DNA of 59,749 bases from an uncultured Agathobacter sp. Its GTDB lineage: Bacteria; Bacillota; Clostridia; Lachnospirales; Lachnospiraceae. The stretch covers positions 1 to 59,749 of the forward strand of contig CAJUND010000019.1 in assembly GCA_910587655.1 (NCBI GenBank). Direction: 5' to 3'. Below, piece by piece: positions 43,271 through 51,062 of the stretch. The notes beneath the pieces are model-generated. The model saw only the letters and a list, made by a program, of their open reading frames with translations, searched no databases and was not told the DNA's origin. The translations under genes were made by a program, and so were the position numbers. Each line of letters begins with the position of its first letter. Position 1 is the stretch's first letter.

Positions 43271-44194
43271 TTATAAAGCTGACGCAATATCCTCTATCAT
43301 ATCTTCCACGGCAAGTCTGGATGCATCCGCAAAATTCTCCGGCGCAATTCCCTTTGCCTGGTATTTCTCCTGTTTCCATGCTGCAATAATCCCGCGGGAG
43401 GAATTTACAATCGCCCCCAGGCCATCAGGATTGAAAAAGTGAACAAGGTCTGCTCCTTTTCCTCCCTGTGCGCCGTATCCCGGTACTAAAATAAATGCCT
43501 TCGGCATAAGTTTTCTTAATATTTTTCCCTGCTCCGGATAAGTGGCTCCAACCACGGCGCCCACATAGCTGTAGGAATCACCCATGCAGCTGCTGCCCCA
43601 TTCCGCGACCTTTTCCCCGACAATCTCATAGAGCGGCCTGTTGTCCACCAGACGGTCCTGGAACTCGCCGCTGGAAGGATTGGACGTTTTTACCAGAACA
43701 AAAATCCCTTTCTTTTCTTCTTTGCAGACGTCAATAAACGGCTGGATACCATCTGTGCCCAGATACGGGTTTACTGTCGCAAAATCCTCCCCGAATCCGC
43801 TGCACAGCTTACTTCCAACCTGCACCTTTCCCAGGTGTCCGCTGGCATATGCCGCAGAAGTGGAGCCGATATCGCCGCGCTTGACATCACCAATAACAAC
43901 TAAATCCTTCTCGTGACAGTAATCCACGGTTTTCTGGAACGCCGCCATCCCCTCCAGCCCGAACTGCTCATACATCGCAATCTGCGGCTTGACTGCCGGA
44001 ATGAGGTCATAAACAGCATCAATGATTGCCTTATTATACTGCCAGACGGCTTCCGCGGCTCCTGCTGTGGTTTCACCGCATTTTTCAAATGCGGCTGTTT
44101 TGATGTGGTCCGGTATATAGGACAGCATCGGATCCAGCCCCACGACAACCGGAGCGTTTGTCTTTTTTATCTTTTCTGTTAATTTGTTTATCAT
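43271..44194 (-). CDS. pyrF: Orotidine 5'-phosphate decarboxylase (type 2)
   Basis: This is a 307-residue enzyme making UMP from OMP, the last step. It is the long (type 2) form: VVVGLDPML at the start, VIGDVKRGDIGSTSAAYA with the catalytic Lys-Asp motif and VPGYGAQGGKGADL later. The start MINKLTEK at 44194 follows the pyrC stop by one base (TAAG then ATG), so translation is coupled. A longer frame to 44236 lies inside pyrC. Confidence 0.95.
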   Translation of the reverse strand: MINKLTEKIKKTNAPVVVGLDPMLSYIPDHIKTAAFEKCGETTAGAAEAVWQYNKAIIDAVYDLIPAVKPQIAMYEQFGLEGMAAFQKTVDYCHEKDLVVIGDVKRGDIGSTSAAYASGHLGKVQVGSKLCSGFGEDFATVNPYLGTDGIQPFIDVCKEEKKGIFVLVKTSNPSSGEFQDRLVDNRPLYEIVGEKVAEWGSSCMGDSYSYVGAVVGATYPEQGKILRKLMPKAFILVPGYGAQGGKGADLVHFFNPDGLGAIVNSSRGIIAAWKQEKYQAKGIAPENFADASRLAVEDMIEDIASAL

Positions 44195-44195
44195 C

Positions 44196-45533
44196 TTACA
44201 GTCTTTCTCCTTCTTCAAAAACCACTTCCCCGTCACAGATGGTACATTTCACCCTGCCGGTCACGCGTCTTCCGTCAAACGGCGTGTTCCTGCCTTTGGA
44301 GGCAAACGTATTTTTGTCGATGGTATAGGTTTCCTCCGGGTCAAAAATCACAAGGTCCGCCGCTTTTCCAGGAGATATATCCCCGCGGTCAAGACCGATG
44401 ACTTTTGCCGGATTCCGGCTCATCTTCTCCGCCATCTGTACCGGCGTCAGATATCCGCCCAGCACGAGTTCCGTATAGGTTAAGCTCGCCGCTGTTTCCA
44501 GTCCGACAATTCCAAACGGCGCTGTTTTCATGGAGGTGTTTTTGTCATCAAAGGAATGCGGGGCATGGTCCGTGGCAATCACGTCCATCACATTATCCCG
44601 AAGTCCCTCCTTTAACGCCTGCACATCCTCCTTTGTCCGCAGCGGCGGATTCATTTTGTAATTCGTGTCGGCGTCAATATCCCTGGAAATCATAATCCCG
44701 GCTTCAATCGTTGGCTCTGCTTTCTTGATATCATCCGAAGTCAGGGTAAAATGATGCGGGCAGACCTCTGCTGTCACCGGATATCCAGCCTCCTTCGCCC
44801 AATTTACCATTTTAACGGAACTTCTGGTGGAACAGTGGCACAGATGAAGATGTACCCCGGTATCCCTTGCCAGTACAATATCCCTTGCTATGATAACATC
44901 CTCCACAGCATTGCAGATGCCCGGCATTCCAAGTTCTTCGGATTTTTTATCCTCGTTCATCACACCGCCGCGCACCATATTAATATCTTCACAGTGTGCC
45001 AGCACCGGAATTCCAAGCTCTGCCGCCACCTTCATTCCTTCACGGTAAATCTGGGCGTTCATAACGGATTTTCCATCCTCGCTGATTGCCGGAATGCCTG
45101 CCTCCACCATCTCTTTGATATCAGCAAGTTCTTTGCCAAGCTGTCCCTTTGTCACTGCGCCGACCTGCAGGACATGGATTCCCTTCTGCGCCTTCGCCTT
45201 ATTGTGCACATAGTTTACCACATCTGCATGGTCTGCAACCGGCTTGGTATTCGGCATCGCAAGTACAGTGGTAAAACCGCCGTGCGCAGCAGCTTCCATA
45301 CCGGTAAAAATATCCTCTTTCCATGTATATCCCGGATCACGGAAGTGCACATGCAGATCAATAAACCCCGGCATGACAAAACATCCTTCTGCCAAAATCA
45401 CACGGTCTGACTGTTTCGGTTCCATGTTCTTTCTGATTTCCTTAACCTTACCGTCCTCAACCAGTACATCCGCCAGTTCATCCATCTGCGCAGCCGGATT
45501 GATTACACGGCCTCCCTTAATCAGTAATCCCAT
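44196..45533 (-). CDS. pyrC: Dihydroorotase
   Basis: This is a 445-residue type I dihydroorotase, the third step of UMP synthesis. Metal motif: FIDLHVHFRDPG. Other motifs: TVLAMPNTKPV, AHCEDINM, LHLCHCSTRSS, ATDHAPHS and GLETAASLTYTELV. Length is normal. AAAGGAAG precedes the ATG. It leads the pyrC-F-K-D-E run. The gene upstream on the same strand, a secreted protease, ends 36 bases before it. No PyrR-type attenuator was recognised ahead of it. Confidence 0.96.
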   Translation of the reverse strand: MGLLIKGGRVINPAAQMDELADVLVEDGKVKEIRKNMEPKQSDRVILAEGCFVMPGFIDLHVHFRDPGYTWKEDIFTGMEAAAHGGFTTVLAMPNTKPVADHADVVNYVHNKAKAQKGIHVLQVGAVTKGQLGKELADIKEMVEAGIPAISEDGKSVMNAQIYREGMKVAAELGIPVLAHCEDINMVRGGVMNEDKKSEELGMPGICNAVEDVIIARDIVLARDTGVHLHLCHCSTRSSVKMVNWAKEAGYPVTAEVCPHHFTLTSDDIKKAEPTIEAGIMISRDIDADTNYKMNPPLRTKEDVQALKEGLRDNVMDVIATDHAPHSFDDKNTSMKTAPFGIVGLETAASLTYTELVLGGYLTPVQMAEKMSRNPAKVIGLDRGDISPGKAADLVIFDPEETYTIDKNTFASKGRNTPFDGRRVTGRVKCTICDGEVVFEEGERL

Positions 45534-45569
45534 ATGAGACTTCCTTTCTTACAAATATCATGCTCCGCT

Positions 45570-47378
45570 TTATTTTTTCGTTTTCACTTTCACGGCTGAT
45601 GAAAGCTTTCCATACACGGTCACACCGTCCACATTTTTATATGCACGAACCTTATAGTAATAGGTTTTACCTGATTTCAGCTTCCTGCTGGTATAGGATT
45701 TTTTGCTGGTATCTGCAAGTTTGGAATAGGTTCCGTTTTTACTTGCGGCACGGTAAACAATATATCCGTCTGCTGACTCCACGCCTGACCATGACAGCTT
45801 TACACTGTTTTTCTTAATCTGGCTGGAACGGGCATTTTCCACCTTTTTAAGCGTTGTGCCGGTCTTACTGGTAAATGCCTTGATACAGAGATTGCCGATG
45901 CCCAGGATATCAAGGTCCGCCAGGTCCTCCCAGGATTTCTGGTAATATACAAAACTCTGGTTATAATCTGCATACGCCTTTGAAACAAGACCATTTCCCC
46001 TTGCTGCCACTTCCATGTCAATACATGCCTTTTTCTTTCCAAGCTCCACAACAACAGAATACCAGGTGCCTTTTGGCATGGATACTGACTTTTTCAGCGG
46101 AATGGTATAAGTACCTGCATATCCCGTCTTGCCGGACACCTTTGCGGCAAGCACGCCGCTGCGCGGTTTGGACGGACTGGTCAGGTTTGCATATACCTTT
46201 ATGGTATACGGTACGTTTACATCTTCATTTAATGTAATGGAAACAGCTTCCAGCAGTTCGTTTGCTGCCCCCTGCACCTTAAAAACATTGGCGGAGACCG
46301 GAAAACTTGATGATGCCTTTGCAACAAACGGGCATCCGTCATACTGGTAATTAAAGTCATAGTTATCTGCCGGTTCCATATCAAAAATCCAGGCTTCATC
46401 CTCAAGGGACTTGTCGTAATAGGAAAGCCAGAAATAGCTGTAAAGATCATTTCCTGATACATCTGTCCAGCTGTTTCTGATATACCATGCGCCGTTTCCC
46501 TTCGGGGTTTTTGCAAAGCAGGACGCCGGAAAATTATCATCCCATCCGACAATATTTACCGCATGGTTTGGAAGTTCCTTTACCGGACAGTAAAACGTGC
46601 TTACTGTTTCCCCGTTATAGACTGCCGTTGTATCATATGCACCCCTTGTGTAATTTTGACCGCCTGCATAATAACCAATCCCGGCGCTGCCGTGCTTCAT
46701 GATTTCACTTTTGACCGCATTTGGATTTTTATGAATGTTTATGATATAGGCATTCTGCAAATGCGCAACATCCTTTGAGAAGGCATATTCCTTTCCCATG
46801 GAACTGGTTGTCTGTATCTGGGTATACGGTACATCCGCTTCACTGGTTACGCCTTCCCACTGGAGCAGCGTCCTGGAGCAGTAATAAAGGTTTCCTCCCG
46901 CCTGCCGGTAATCCCCTCCGGATACCCCAAGGCTGTCACCGTAGGTTCCCCCGAAAACATCCTCCGCATTATGGTAGGAAAAATAAACATGCTGCAGCTC
47001 GCTTAAATCAATGGTTTTATCCGCCATACCGTCATTAATCATGTCAAATTCCGCCAGTCCGATGGCGCTGAATGCCCAGCAGGTTTCAAACAGCCCCTGG
47101 TCGCGTGTGCCGGGATATTTTTCCGTCACCTGCGCAAGCGTATTCATATAGGCTGACGGAACAGACGCCGCTTTTTTCAGTCCAAAGGAAGCCGGTTCCT
47201 CCACAGCCGGAACCGTCCGCCTGCTCCCGTTTGTCAGTTCAATATTCTGCGGAATATTGAACTCCACATCTTCGTACCATTCTTTCTTTCCGGCATGTAC
47301 ATCCGCAGGCTGAATGCAGGTAAGTGTCACTGCCGCTGCAAGTATTACTGCCATTGTATTTTTTGTTTTTTTAAACAT
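45570..47378 (-). CDS. Secreted papain-like (C1A) protease with lectin-like and FN3 domains
   Basis: This is a 602-residue secreted protein. A signal peptide covers residues 1-29 (ending VHAG). The C1A domain has the catalytic set Gln94, Cys100 (RDQGLFETCWAFS), His272 (PNHAVNIVGWD) and Asn302 (WYIRNSWTD). After it comes a lectin-like domain (about 345-480; VSANVFKVQGAANELLEAV) and a fibronectin type III domain (about 515-600; SVKLSWSGVESADGYIVYRAA). No sortase motif is seen. It acts outside the cell, perhaps on host or dietary protein. It lies between dapB and pyrC with AAAAGGGG upstream. Confidence 0.9.
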   Translation of the reverse strand: MFKKTKNTMAVILAAAVTLTCIQPADVHAGKKEWYEDVEFNIPQNIELTNGSRRTVPAVEEPASFGLKKAASVPSAYMNTLAQVTEKYPGTRDQGLFETCWAFSAIGLAEFDMINDGMADKTIDLSELQHVYFSYHNAEDVFGGTYGDSLGVSGGDYRQAGGNLYYCSRTLLQWEGVTSEADVPYTQIQTTSSMGKEYAFSKDVAHLQNAYIINIHKNPNAVKSEIMKHGSAGIGYYAGGQNYTRGAYDTTAVYNGETVSTFYCPVKELPNHAVNIVGWDDNFPASCFAKTPKGNGAWYIRNSWTDVSGNDLYSYFWLSYYDKSLEDEAWIFDMEPADNYDFNYQYDGCPFVAKASSSFPVSANVFKVQGAANELLEAVSITLNEDVNVPYTIKVYANLTSPSKPRSGVLAAKVSGKTGYAGTYTIPLKKSVSMPKGTWYSVVVELGKKKACIDMEVAARGNGLVSKAYADYNQSFVYYQKSWEDLADLDILGIGNLCIKAFTSKTGTTLKKVENARSSQIKKNSVKLSWSGVESADGYIVYRAASKNGTYSKLADTSKKSYTSRKLKSGKTYYYKVRAYKNVDGVTVYGKLSSAVKVKTKK

Positions 47379-47417
47379 ATTTACCCCTTTTCATGTATTT
47401 TGCTCCATTCGGTTGCT

Positions 47418-48179
47418 TTATTTGGCGGCAATTACGTCCGCCATATCATAATGTCCGGCCGGCTTTCCCTTTAAGAATTTTGCAGCTTCCACCGCTCCTT
47501 TGGCAAACACTGCCTTGGAATATGCGGTATGCTGAAAGGTGATGACCTCATCCTGTCCTGCAAAAATCACATCATGCTCCCCGACAATATTGCCGCCGCG
47601 GACTGCGGAAATCCCGATTTCATACCGGTCCCTCTTTTTCCGGTCCTGGCTTCTGTCATACTTGTAAGTATATGTCTCGCCAAGCGCTTCATTCATGGAA
47701 TCCGCAAGCGCAAGCGCCGTTCCGCTCGGAGCATCCAGCTTCTGGTTATGGTGCTTCTCCACAATCTCCATGTCAAATCCCGCCGGGGCAAATACCAGCG
47801 CCGCCTTGCGCAGAAGCTCCAGTAAGGTATTGATTCCCAGCGACATGTTTGCGGACTTAAGCACTGCCGTCTTTTCATATGCCTGCTCTGTTTTTTTCAG
47901 CTGTTCCTCCGAAAGGCCCGTGGTGCAGAGCACTACCGGAAGTTTGTGCCTGCAGCAGTAATCCAGCAGGGCGTCCGCTCCGTCTGCACTGGAAAAATCT
48001 ATAATCACATCCGCACTGATATTACATTCATTCAGGCTGGCAAATACCGGATATTCATTCTGGATACCGGTATACGTATCGATTCCCGCCACAATTTCAA
48101 TATCCTCATCCCCTGCGCAGATTTGTGTTATGCACTGTCCCATCTTGCCGTTACAGCCATTCATAATTACTTTTGTCAT
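47418..48179 (-). CDS. dapB: 4-hydroxy-tetrahydrodipicolinate reductase
   Basis: This is a 253-residue reductase of the diaminopimelate/lysine route. It uses NAD(P)H: NGCNGKMGQC at the start and VIIDFSSADGADALL. The catalytic segment is VEKHHNQKLDAPSGTALALA and the end GEHDVIFAGQDEVITF. Full length. It lies 23 bases after the dapA stop and shares its riboswitch control. The product feeds peptidoglycan and lysine. Confidence 0.97.
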   Translation of the reverse strand: MTKVIMNGCNGKMGQCITQICAGDEDIEIVAGIDTYTGIQNEYPVFASLNECNISADVIIDFSSADGADALLDYCCRHKLPVVLCTTGLSEEQLKKTEQAYEKTAVLKSANMSLGINTLLELLRKAALVFAPAGFDMEIVEKHHNQKLDAPSGTALALADSMNEALGETYTYKYDRSQDRKKRDRYEIGISAVRGGNIVGEHDVIFAGQDEVITFQHTAYSKAVFAKGAVEAAKFLKGKPAGHYDMADVIAAK

Positions 48180-48202
48180 CTACTGTTCCTCACTCTGTTT
48201 TT

Positions 48203-49087
48203 CTATAGTATTCCATAATCTTTCATCACTTTTTCAAGCTTTGCCGCATTCGCCGGACTCATTTCACAAAGCGGCGCACGCAGCGGTCCTGCTTCAAAAC
48301 CCATCAGGGAAAGCGCCTTTTTCACCGGAATCGGATTCACCTCGGAGAAAAGGGCGTTGATTAACGGAATGGCTTCCAGCTGCAGCCTGCGCGCTGTTTC
48401 AAGGTCCCCCTGCAGAAAACTTTCACACATCCGGTGGACCTTTGCCGGGGCAACATTGCTCCAGACAGAAATCACGCCGATGGCTCCGATGGACATCAGC
48501 GGCACGACCAGTGCGTCCTCACCGGAATACAGATCCAGTTTTCCGTCTGTCAGGTTCATGGTCTGCGCTGCCTGCGCCATGTTTCCGGTTGCCTCTTTTA
48601 AGCCAACAATATTTTCTTTTGCCTTTACTAACGCAGCCACCGTTTCCGGAAGCAGGTTGCATCCGGTTCTTCCCGGTACATTGTACATAATTACCGGGCA
48701 TTTCGTGCTGTCCGCAATCGTGCTGTAATGTGCCACAAGCCCTTCCTGCGTCGCCTTGTTGTAATACGGGGTCACAATCAGCAGTCCGTCCGCCCCCGCT
48801 TCTTCTGCCTCCTGCGACAGCTGGACTGCAGTGCGCGTGGAATTGGAGCCGGTCCCGGCAACTACCGGTACGCGGTGTTTTGTAAATTCTACAGCCGCAC
48901 GGATGACGTCGCGGTGCTCCTCCATTGAAAGGGTTGCGCTTTCACCAGTTGTTCCTGCAATGATGATGGCGTCCGTCCCCTCCTTAATCTGCGTGTCAAT
49001 CAGTTCCTCCAGCTTTTCATAGTTTACGTCAAAATTTTCTTTCATTGGTGTTACGATTGCAACACCTGCACCCTTAAAAACTGCCAC
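48203..49087 (-). CDS. dapA: 4-hydroxy-tetrahydrodipicolinate synthase
   Basis: This is a 294-residue aldolase that condenses pyruvate and aspartate semialdehyde. The Schiff-base lysine lies in NIVGLKEATGNM and the catalytic Tyr in IMYNVPGRTG. The GTTGESATLS loop is standard. The leader upstream on the minus strand is a lysine riboswitch with its own terminator. dapA is therefore switched off when lysine is abundant (established for this riboswitch class, inferred here). Confidence 0.97.
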   Translation of the reverse strand: MAVFKGAGVAIVTPMKENFDVNYEKLEELIDTQIKEGTDAIIIAGTTGESATLSMEEHRDVIRAAVEFTKHRVPVVAGTGSNSTRTAVQLSQEAEEAGADGLLIVTPYYNKATQEGLVAHYSTIADSTKCPVIMYNVPGRTGCNLLPETVAALVKAKENIVGLKEATGNMAQAAQTMNLTDGKLDLYSGEDALVVPLMSIGAIGVISVWSNVAPAKVHRMCESFLQGDLETARRLQLEAIPLINALFSEVNPIPVKKALSLMGFEAGPLRAPLCEMSPANAAKLEKVMKDYGIL

Positions 49088-49111
49088 TTTTATACTCTCC
49101 CTTCTGAATTT

Positions 49112-49147
49112 CCATATAAAAACAACCGGCTCTTCTTTGAGCCGGTC
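49112..49147 (-). terminator. Riboswitch-controlled terminator before dapA
   Basis: On the minus strand ACCGGCTC and GAGCCGGT (49146-49125) form a perfect 8-bp stem, followed by TGTTTTTATATGG. It lies directly after the lysine aptamer and before dapA, as an attenuator should. Confidence 0.85.
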
Positions 49148-49167
49148 AATCCACCTGAATTTCAGAT

Positions 49168-49340
49168 CTGATAGCTCTCCATCCGCGTCTTTACGCTTCA
49201 GACAGTCATGCGGCTCTTAACCGTATGCCCAAGACCAGAAAATGCAGAAATCCCTGTTCTTTCGGCGCTCCCTCCTTTCCCCTGTATTCCCCTGTGTCTG
49301 CCACATCCTACAGGCTACTCATAAGTCACGCGACCTCTAT
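49168..49340 (-). ncRNA. Lysine riboswitch (L box)
   Basis: Read on the minus strand, the leader has AGAGGTCGCGTGACT, AGTAGCC, AGGGGAAAGGAGGG, GCGCCGAAAG, CTGGTCTTGGG, GTTAAGAGCC, ACTGTCTG and the closing GAGAGCTATC. These are the conserved blocks of the lysine aptamer in the right order; the outer GAGGTCGC and GAGCTATC ends close the five-way junction. The terminator at 49112-49147 and dapA follow. It senses free lysine and turns off dapA-dapB. It was not fitted to the covariance model, but the match is strong. Confidence 0.82.
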
Positions 49341-49345
49341 CCACT

Positions 49346-49368
49346 GTCGTACATCTCTGATGTACGAC
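49346..49368 (+). repeat. Dispersed palindrome copy (d), perfect 10-bp arms
   Basis: GTCGTACATC, loop TCT, GATGTACGAC: a perfect inverted repeat. It stands directly upstream of the lysine riboswitch in minus-strand sense. With copy (e) it shares a 28-base direct repeat that includes two to three flanking bases. Confidence 0.9.
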
Positions 49369-49490
49369 CTACGTACATCGCATCTGCGTAATGTCGTTAT
49401 CCGTCAGGATAATGACCTGCGCATCTGCATCGCGAAGCGATTTTTCATGCAGATGCTCCATAAGCAGAACTCTCATGCGATGTGCTCCCT
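49369..49490. repeat. Hairpin array between palindrome copies (d) and (e)
   Basis: Between two identical palindromes lie GTCGTTATCC with GGATAATGAC (10-bp arms, GTCA loop, one mismatch, about 49393-49416) and CATCTGCAT with ATGCAGATG around a smaller GCGAAGCG-type fold. The same ATGC/GCAT words recur. No reading frame was recognised and no transcript was assigned. Confidence 0.5.
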
Positions 49491-49513
49491 GTCGTACATC
49501 TCTGATGTACGAC
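49491..49513 (+). repeat. Dispersed palindrome copy (e), perfect 10-bp arms
   Basis: Identical to copy (d) over the whole 23 bases and flanking bases (CT before, CTA after). It lies 46 bases before the cobalamin-related gene's end on the minus strand. Confidence 0.9.
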
Positions 49514-49558
49514 CTAATATACTTCTTCTATCTTACCATTCCATACCCCATCCGTCAA

Positions 49559-50044
49559 TCACTTTTCCGGTGCAATATTATATATTTCATCCGCATGCTT
49601 GCGGATTCCCTCATCCAGCACCCTTCCGGTACAGATTACTGTCATGTCTTCCGGTCTTCCTGCAAACAGTTCCAGCATTTCCGCCGGTGAAATTACCTTC
49701 TCATCAATGATTCCAAGCACTTCATCCAGAATCAGCATGTCGCACGCCCCGGTGGTTACCACCTTTTTCCCATAGTGAAAGCCGTTTCTGAGATTCATAA
49801 TCTCTTCCTGCTTTTCATTTTCTGAGAGTTTTTCAAATCTCTCGCTTGATTTTTCAAACCGGAAAACCTTTATTTCCGGTTCCAGGCGTCCAAGAAAATT
49901 GAGCACATTTTCATTTTTTCCTTTTAAAAACTGGATGATGATGACGCTTTTCCCTTCGCTTGCAGCGCGGATTGCATTGCCGAAAGCTGCTGTCGTTTTC
50001 CCATGTCCTTCCCCGTAATATATCTGTATAATACCTTTGCTCAT
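49559..50044 (-). CDS. Cob(I)yrinic acid a,c-diamide adenosyltransferase-like protein
   Basis: This is a 161-residue protein of the CobA/CobO/BtuR family, which adds the adenosyl group to corrinoids. The P-loop is IYYGEGHGKTTAAFG. Further motifs are VIIIQFLKG, DMLILDEVLGIID and CTGRVLDEGIRKHAD, close to the family's LDEL and TGR motifs. Length is a little below the usual 180-200 residues. No other cobalamin genes are in the window, so it may support salvage of corrinoids. The ribosome site was not examined in detail. Confidence 0.82.
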   Translation of the reverse strand: MSKGIIQIYYGEGHGKTTAAFGNAIRAASEGKSVIIIQFLKGKNENVLNFLGRLEPEIKVFRFEKSSERFEKLSENEKQEEIMNLRNGFHYGKKVVTTGACDMLILDEVLGIIDEKVISPAEMLELFAGRPEDMTVICTGRVLDEGIRKHADEIYNIAPEK

Positions 50045-50148
50045 CGCTTACCTCCGCTGCCCGTTACGCATCTTCTGTCCTGCCTTCCGGCACACTAACC
50101 AGGCAATGTATGTAAGATACCACAAAAGCACGTAAAATACAAGTCATA

Positions 50149-50775
50149 CTATTCCAAAAACTCTATCTTGCTTACTGACACCTCATAAGCCACTCGCTGC
50201 TCCACCTCTGTTTCACTCAGCTTCTTTACATATTCACGGCTCTGGATTCTTCCCCAGATCTGTACATGCGTACCCACTTCAAAGCCTGCTGCAAATCTTG
50301 CGTTTCTTCCCCAGCAGATACACGGTATGTAATCGGATTTCCCATAGGAACGGTTGACCGCAACAAGCAGATCCGCAATTTCACGTCCCAGCGGAGTTTT
50401 CCTGTATACGGATTCCTTACAGATAAATCCGTCCAGAAAAATCTGGTTCGTCGCATTTTCCCCGTCCAGCTCCTCAACTGTCTCAAATTCGCGTGCAAAC
50501 ACGGATAAAACAAGCCTGTTTCTGTGTTCCTCATGCCGGTTGAATGAGCGGAACTGTCCTGTAATATAAACATACTGTCCCATATAATTTTCCCGTACAT
50601 CAACCAGACGCTCCGATACCATGACCGGAATATAATCGACAAAGTTCGACAGACGGTTCACGGAAATTTCTATAATGTAGAACCCCTCGCCGTATACCTC
50701 GTGACTATATGTAAAGTCCGATACAATTTCTCCCATAATTGTTACCTGATTGTTTTCAAACATTTTATCTGCCAT
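50149..50775 (-). CDS. SSB-like single-stranded DNA-binding protein with two OB folds
   Basis: This is a 208-residue protein. Two OB-fold-like halves are seen: residues 5-100 (NNQVTIMGEIVSDF and YVYITGQFRSF) and about 108-205 (NQIFLDGFICKES, PLGREIADLLVAVNRSYGKSDYIPCICWGRNA and HVQIWGRIQSREY). The second half is the more SSB-like. The acidic C-terminal tip of classical SSB is absent. The start at 50775 has AAGGAAGGGAG upstream. It stands alone, divergent to typA. It may be an accessory ssDNA-binding protein; the classical ssb is expected elsewhere. Confidence 0.75.
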   Translation of the reverse strand: MADKMFENNQVTIMGEIVSDFTYSHEVYGEGFYIIEISVNRLSNFVDYIPVMVSERLVDVRENYMGQYVYITGQFRSFNRHEEHRNRLVLSVFAREFETVEELDGENATNQIFLDGFICKESVYRKTPLGREIADLLVAVNRSYGKSDYIPCICWGRNARFAAGFEVGTHVQIWGRIQSREYVKKLSETEVEQRVAYEVSVSKIEFLE

Positions 50776-50910
50776 GAATTTTTCTCCCTTCCTTTTGTGG
50801 AAATATTTGTTAGAGTTCTGTTTTACCATTTTCCGGTTAGCAGTTTTTATCAAACCTTGTCGATAACTGAATCGAAAAATGTGCAAAACCCTTAAATACT
50901 TGAAAATATC

Positions 50911-50938
50911 TTGCGAAAATACAGCTTTATGGTAAAAT
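50911..50938 (+). promoter_or_regulatory. Likely promoter of typA
   Basis: TTGCGA (50911-50916) and TAAAAT (50933-50938) are 16 bases apart. Transcription would start near 50945, at the beginning of the hairpin leader. Confidence 0.45.
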
Positions 50939-51025
50939 ATGCAGGGAATGCATATTTTACTGCGCGACAGGATATCGCGCATATATCGTCATCAATCGAA
51001 GATTGACGACATGGTAAAATATGCA
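50929..51025 (+). repeat. Three-hairpin leader of typA flanked by a 15-base direct repeat
   Basis: Stem 1: GTAAAATATGC (50932-50942) with GCATATTTTAC (50950-50960). Stem 2: TGCGCGA (50961-50967) with TCGCGCA (50975-50981). Stem 3: GTCATCAATC (50988-50997) with GATTGACGAC (51001-51010), loop GAA, one mismatch. The word ATGGTAAAATATGCA occurs at 50929-50943 and again at 51011-51025, so the hairpins are bracketed by a direct repeat. Confidence 0.7.
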
Positions 51026-51062
51026 AAGATGAACTGTAAATACTTTAGAAAGAAGGCACTTT

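Noticed and set aside
49346..49513. CRISPR array
   Set aside because: The two identical palindromes are separated by 122 bases and only two copies are adjacent. There are no regular spacers and no cas genes.
50776..50982. Extension of the SSB-like gene
   Set aside because: No ribosome site at the far start. AAGGAAGGGAG stands in front of the ATG at 50775, and the extra 69 residues do not resemble the family.
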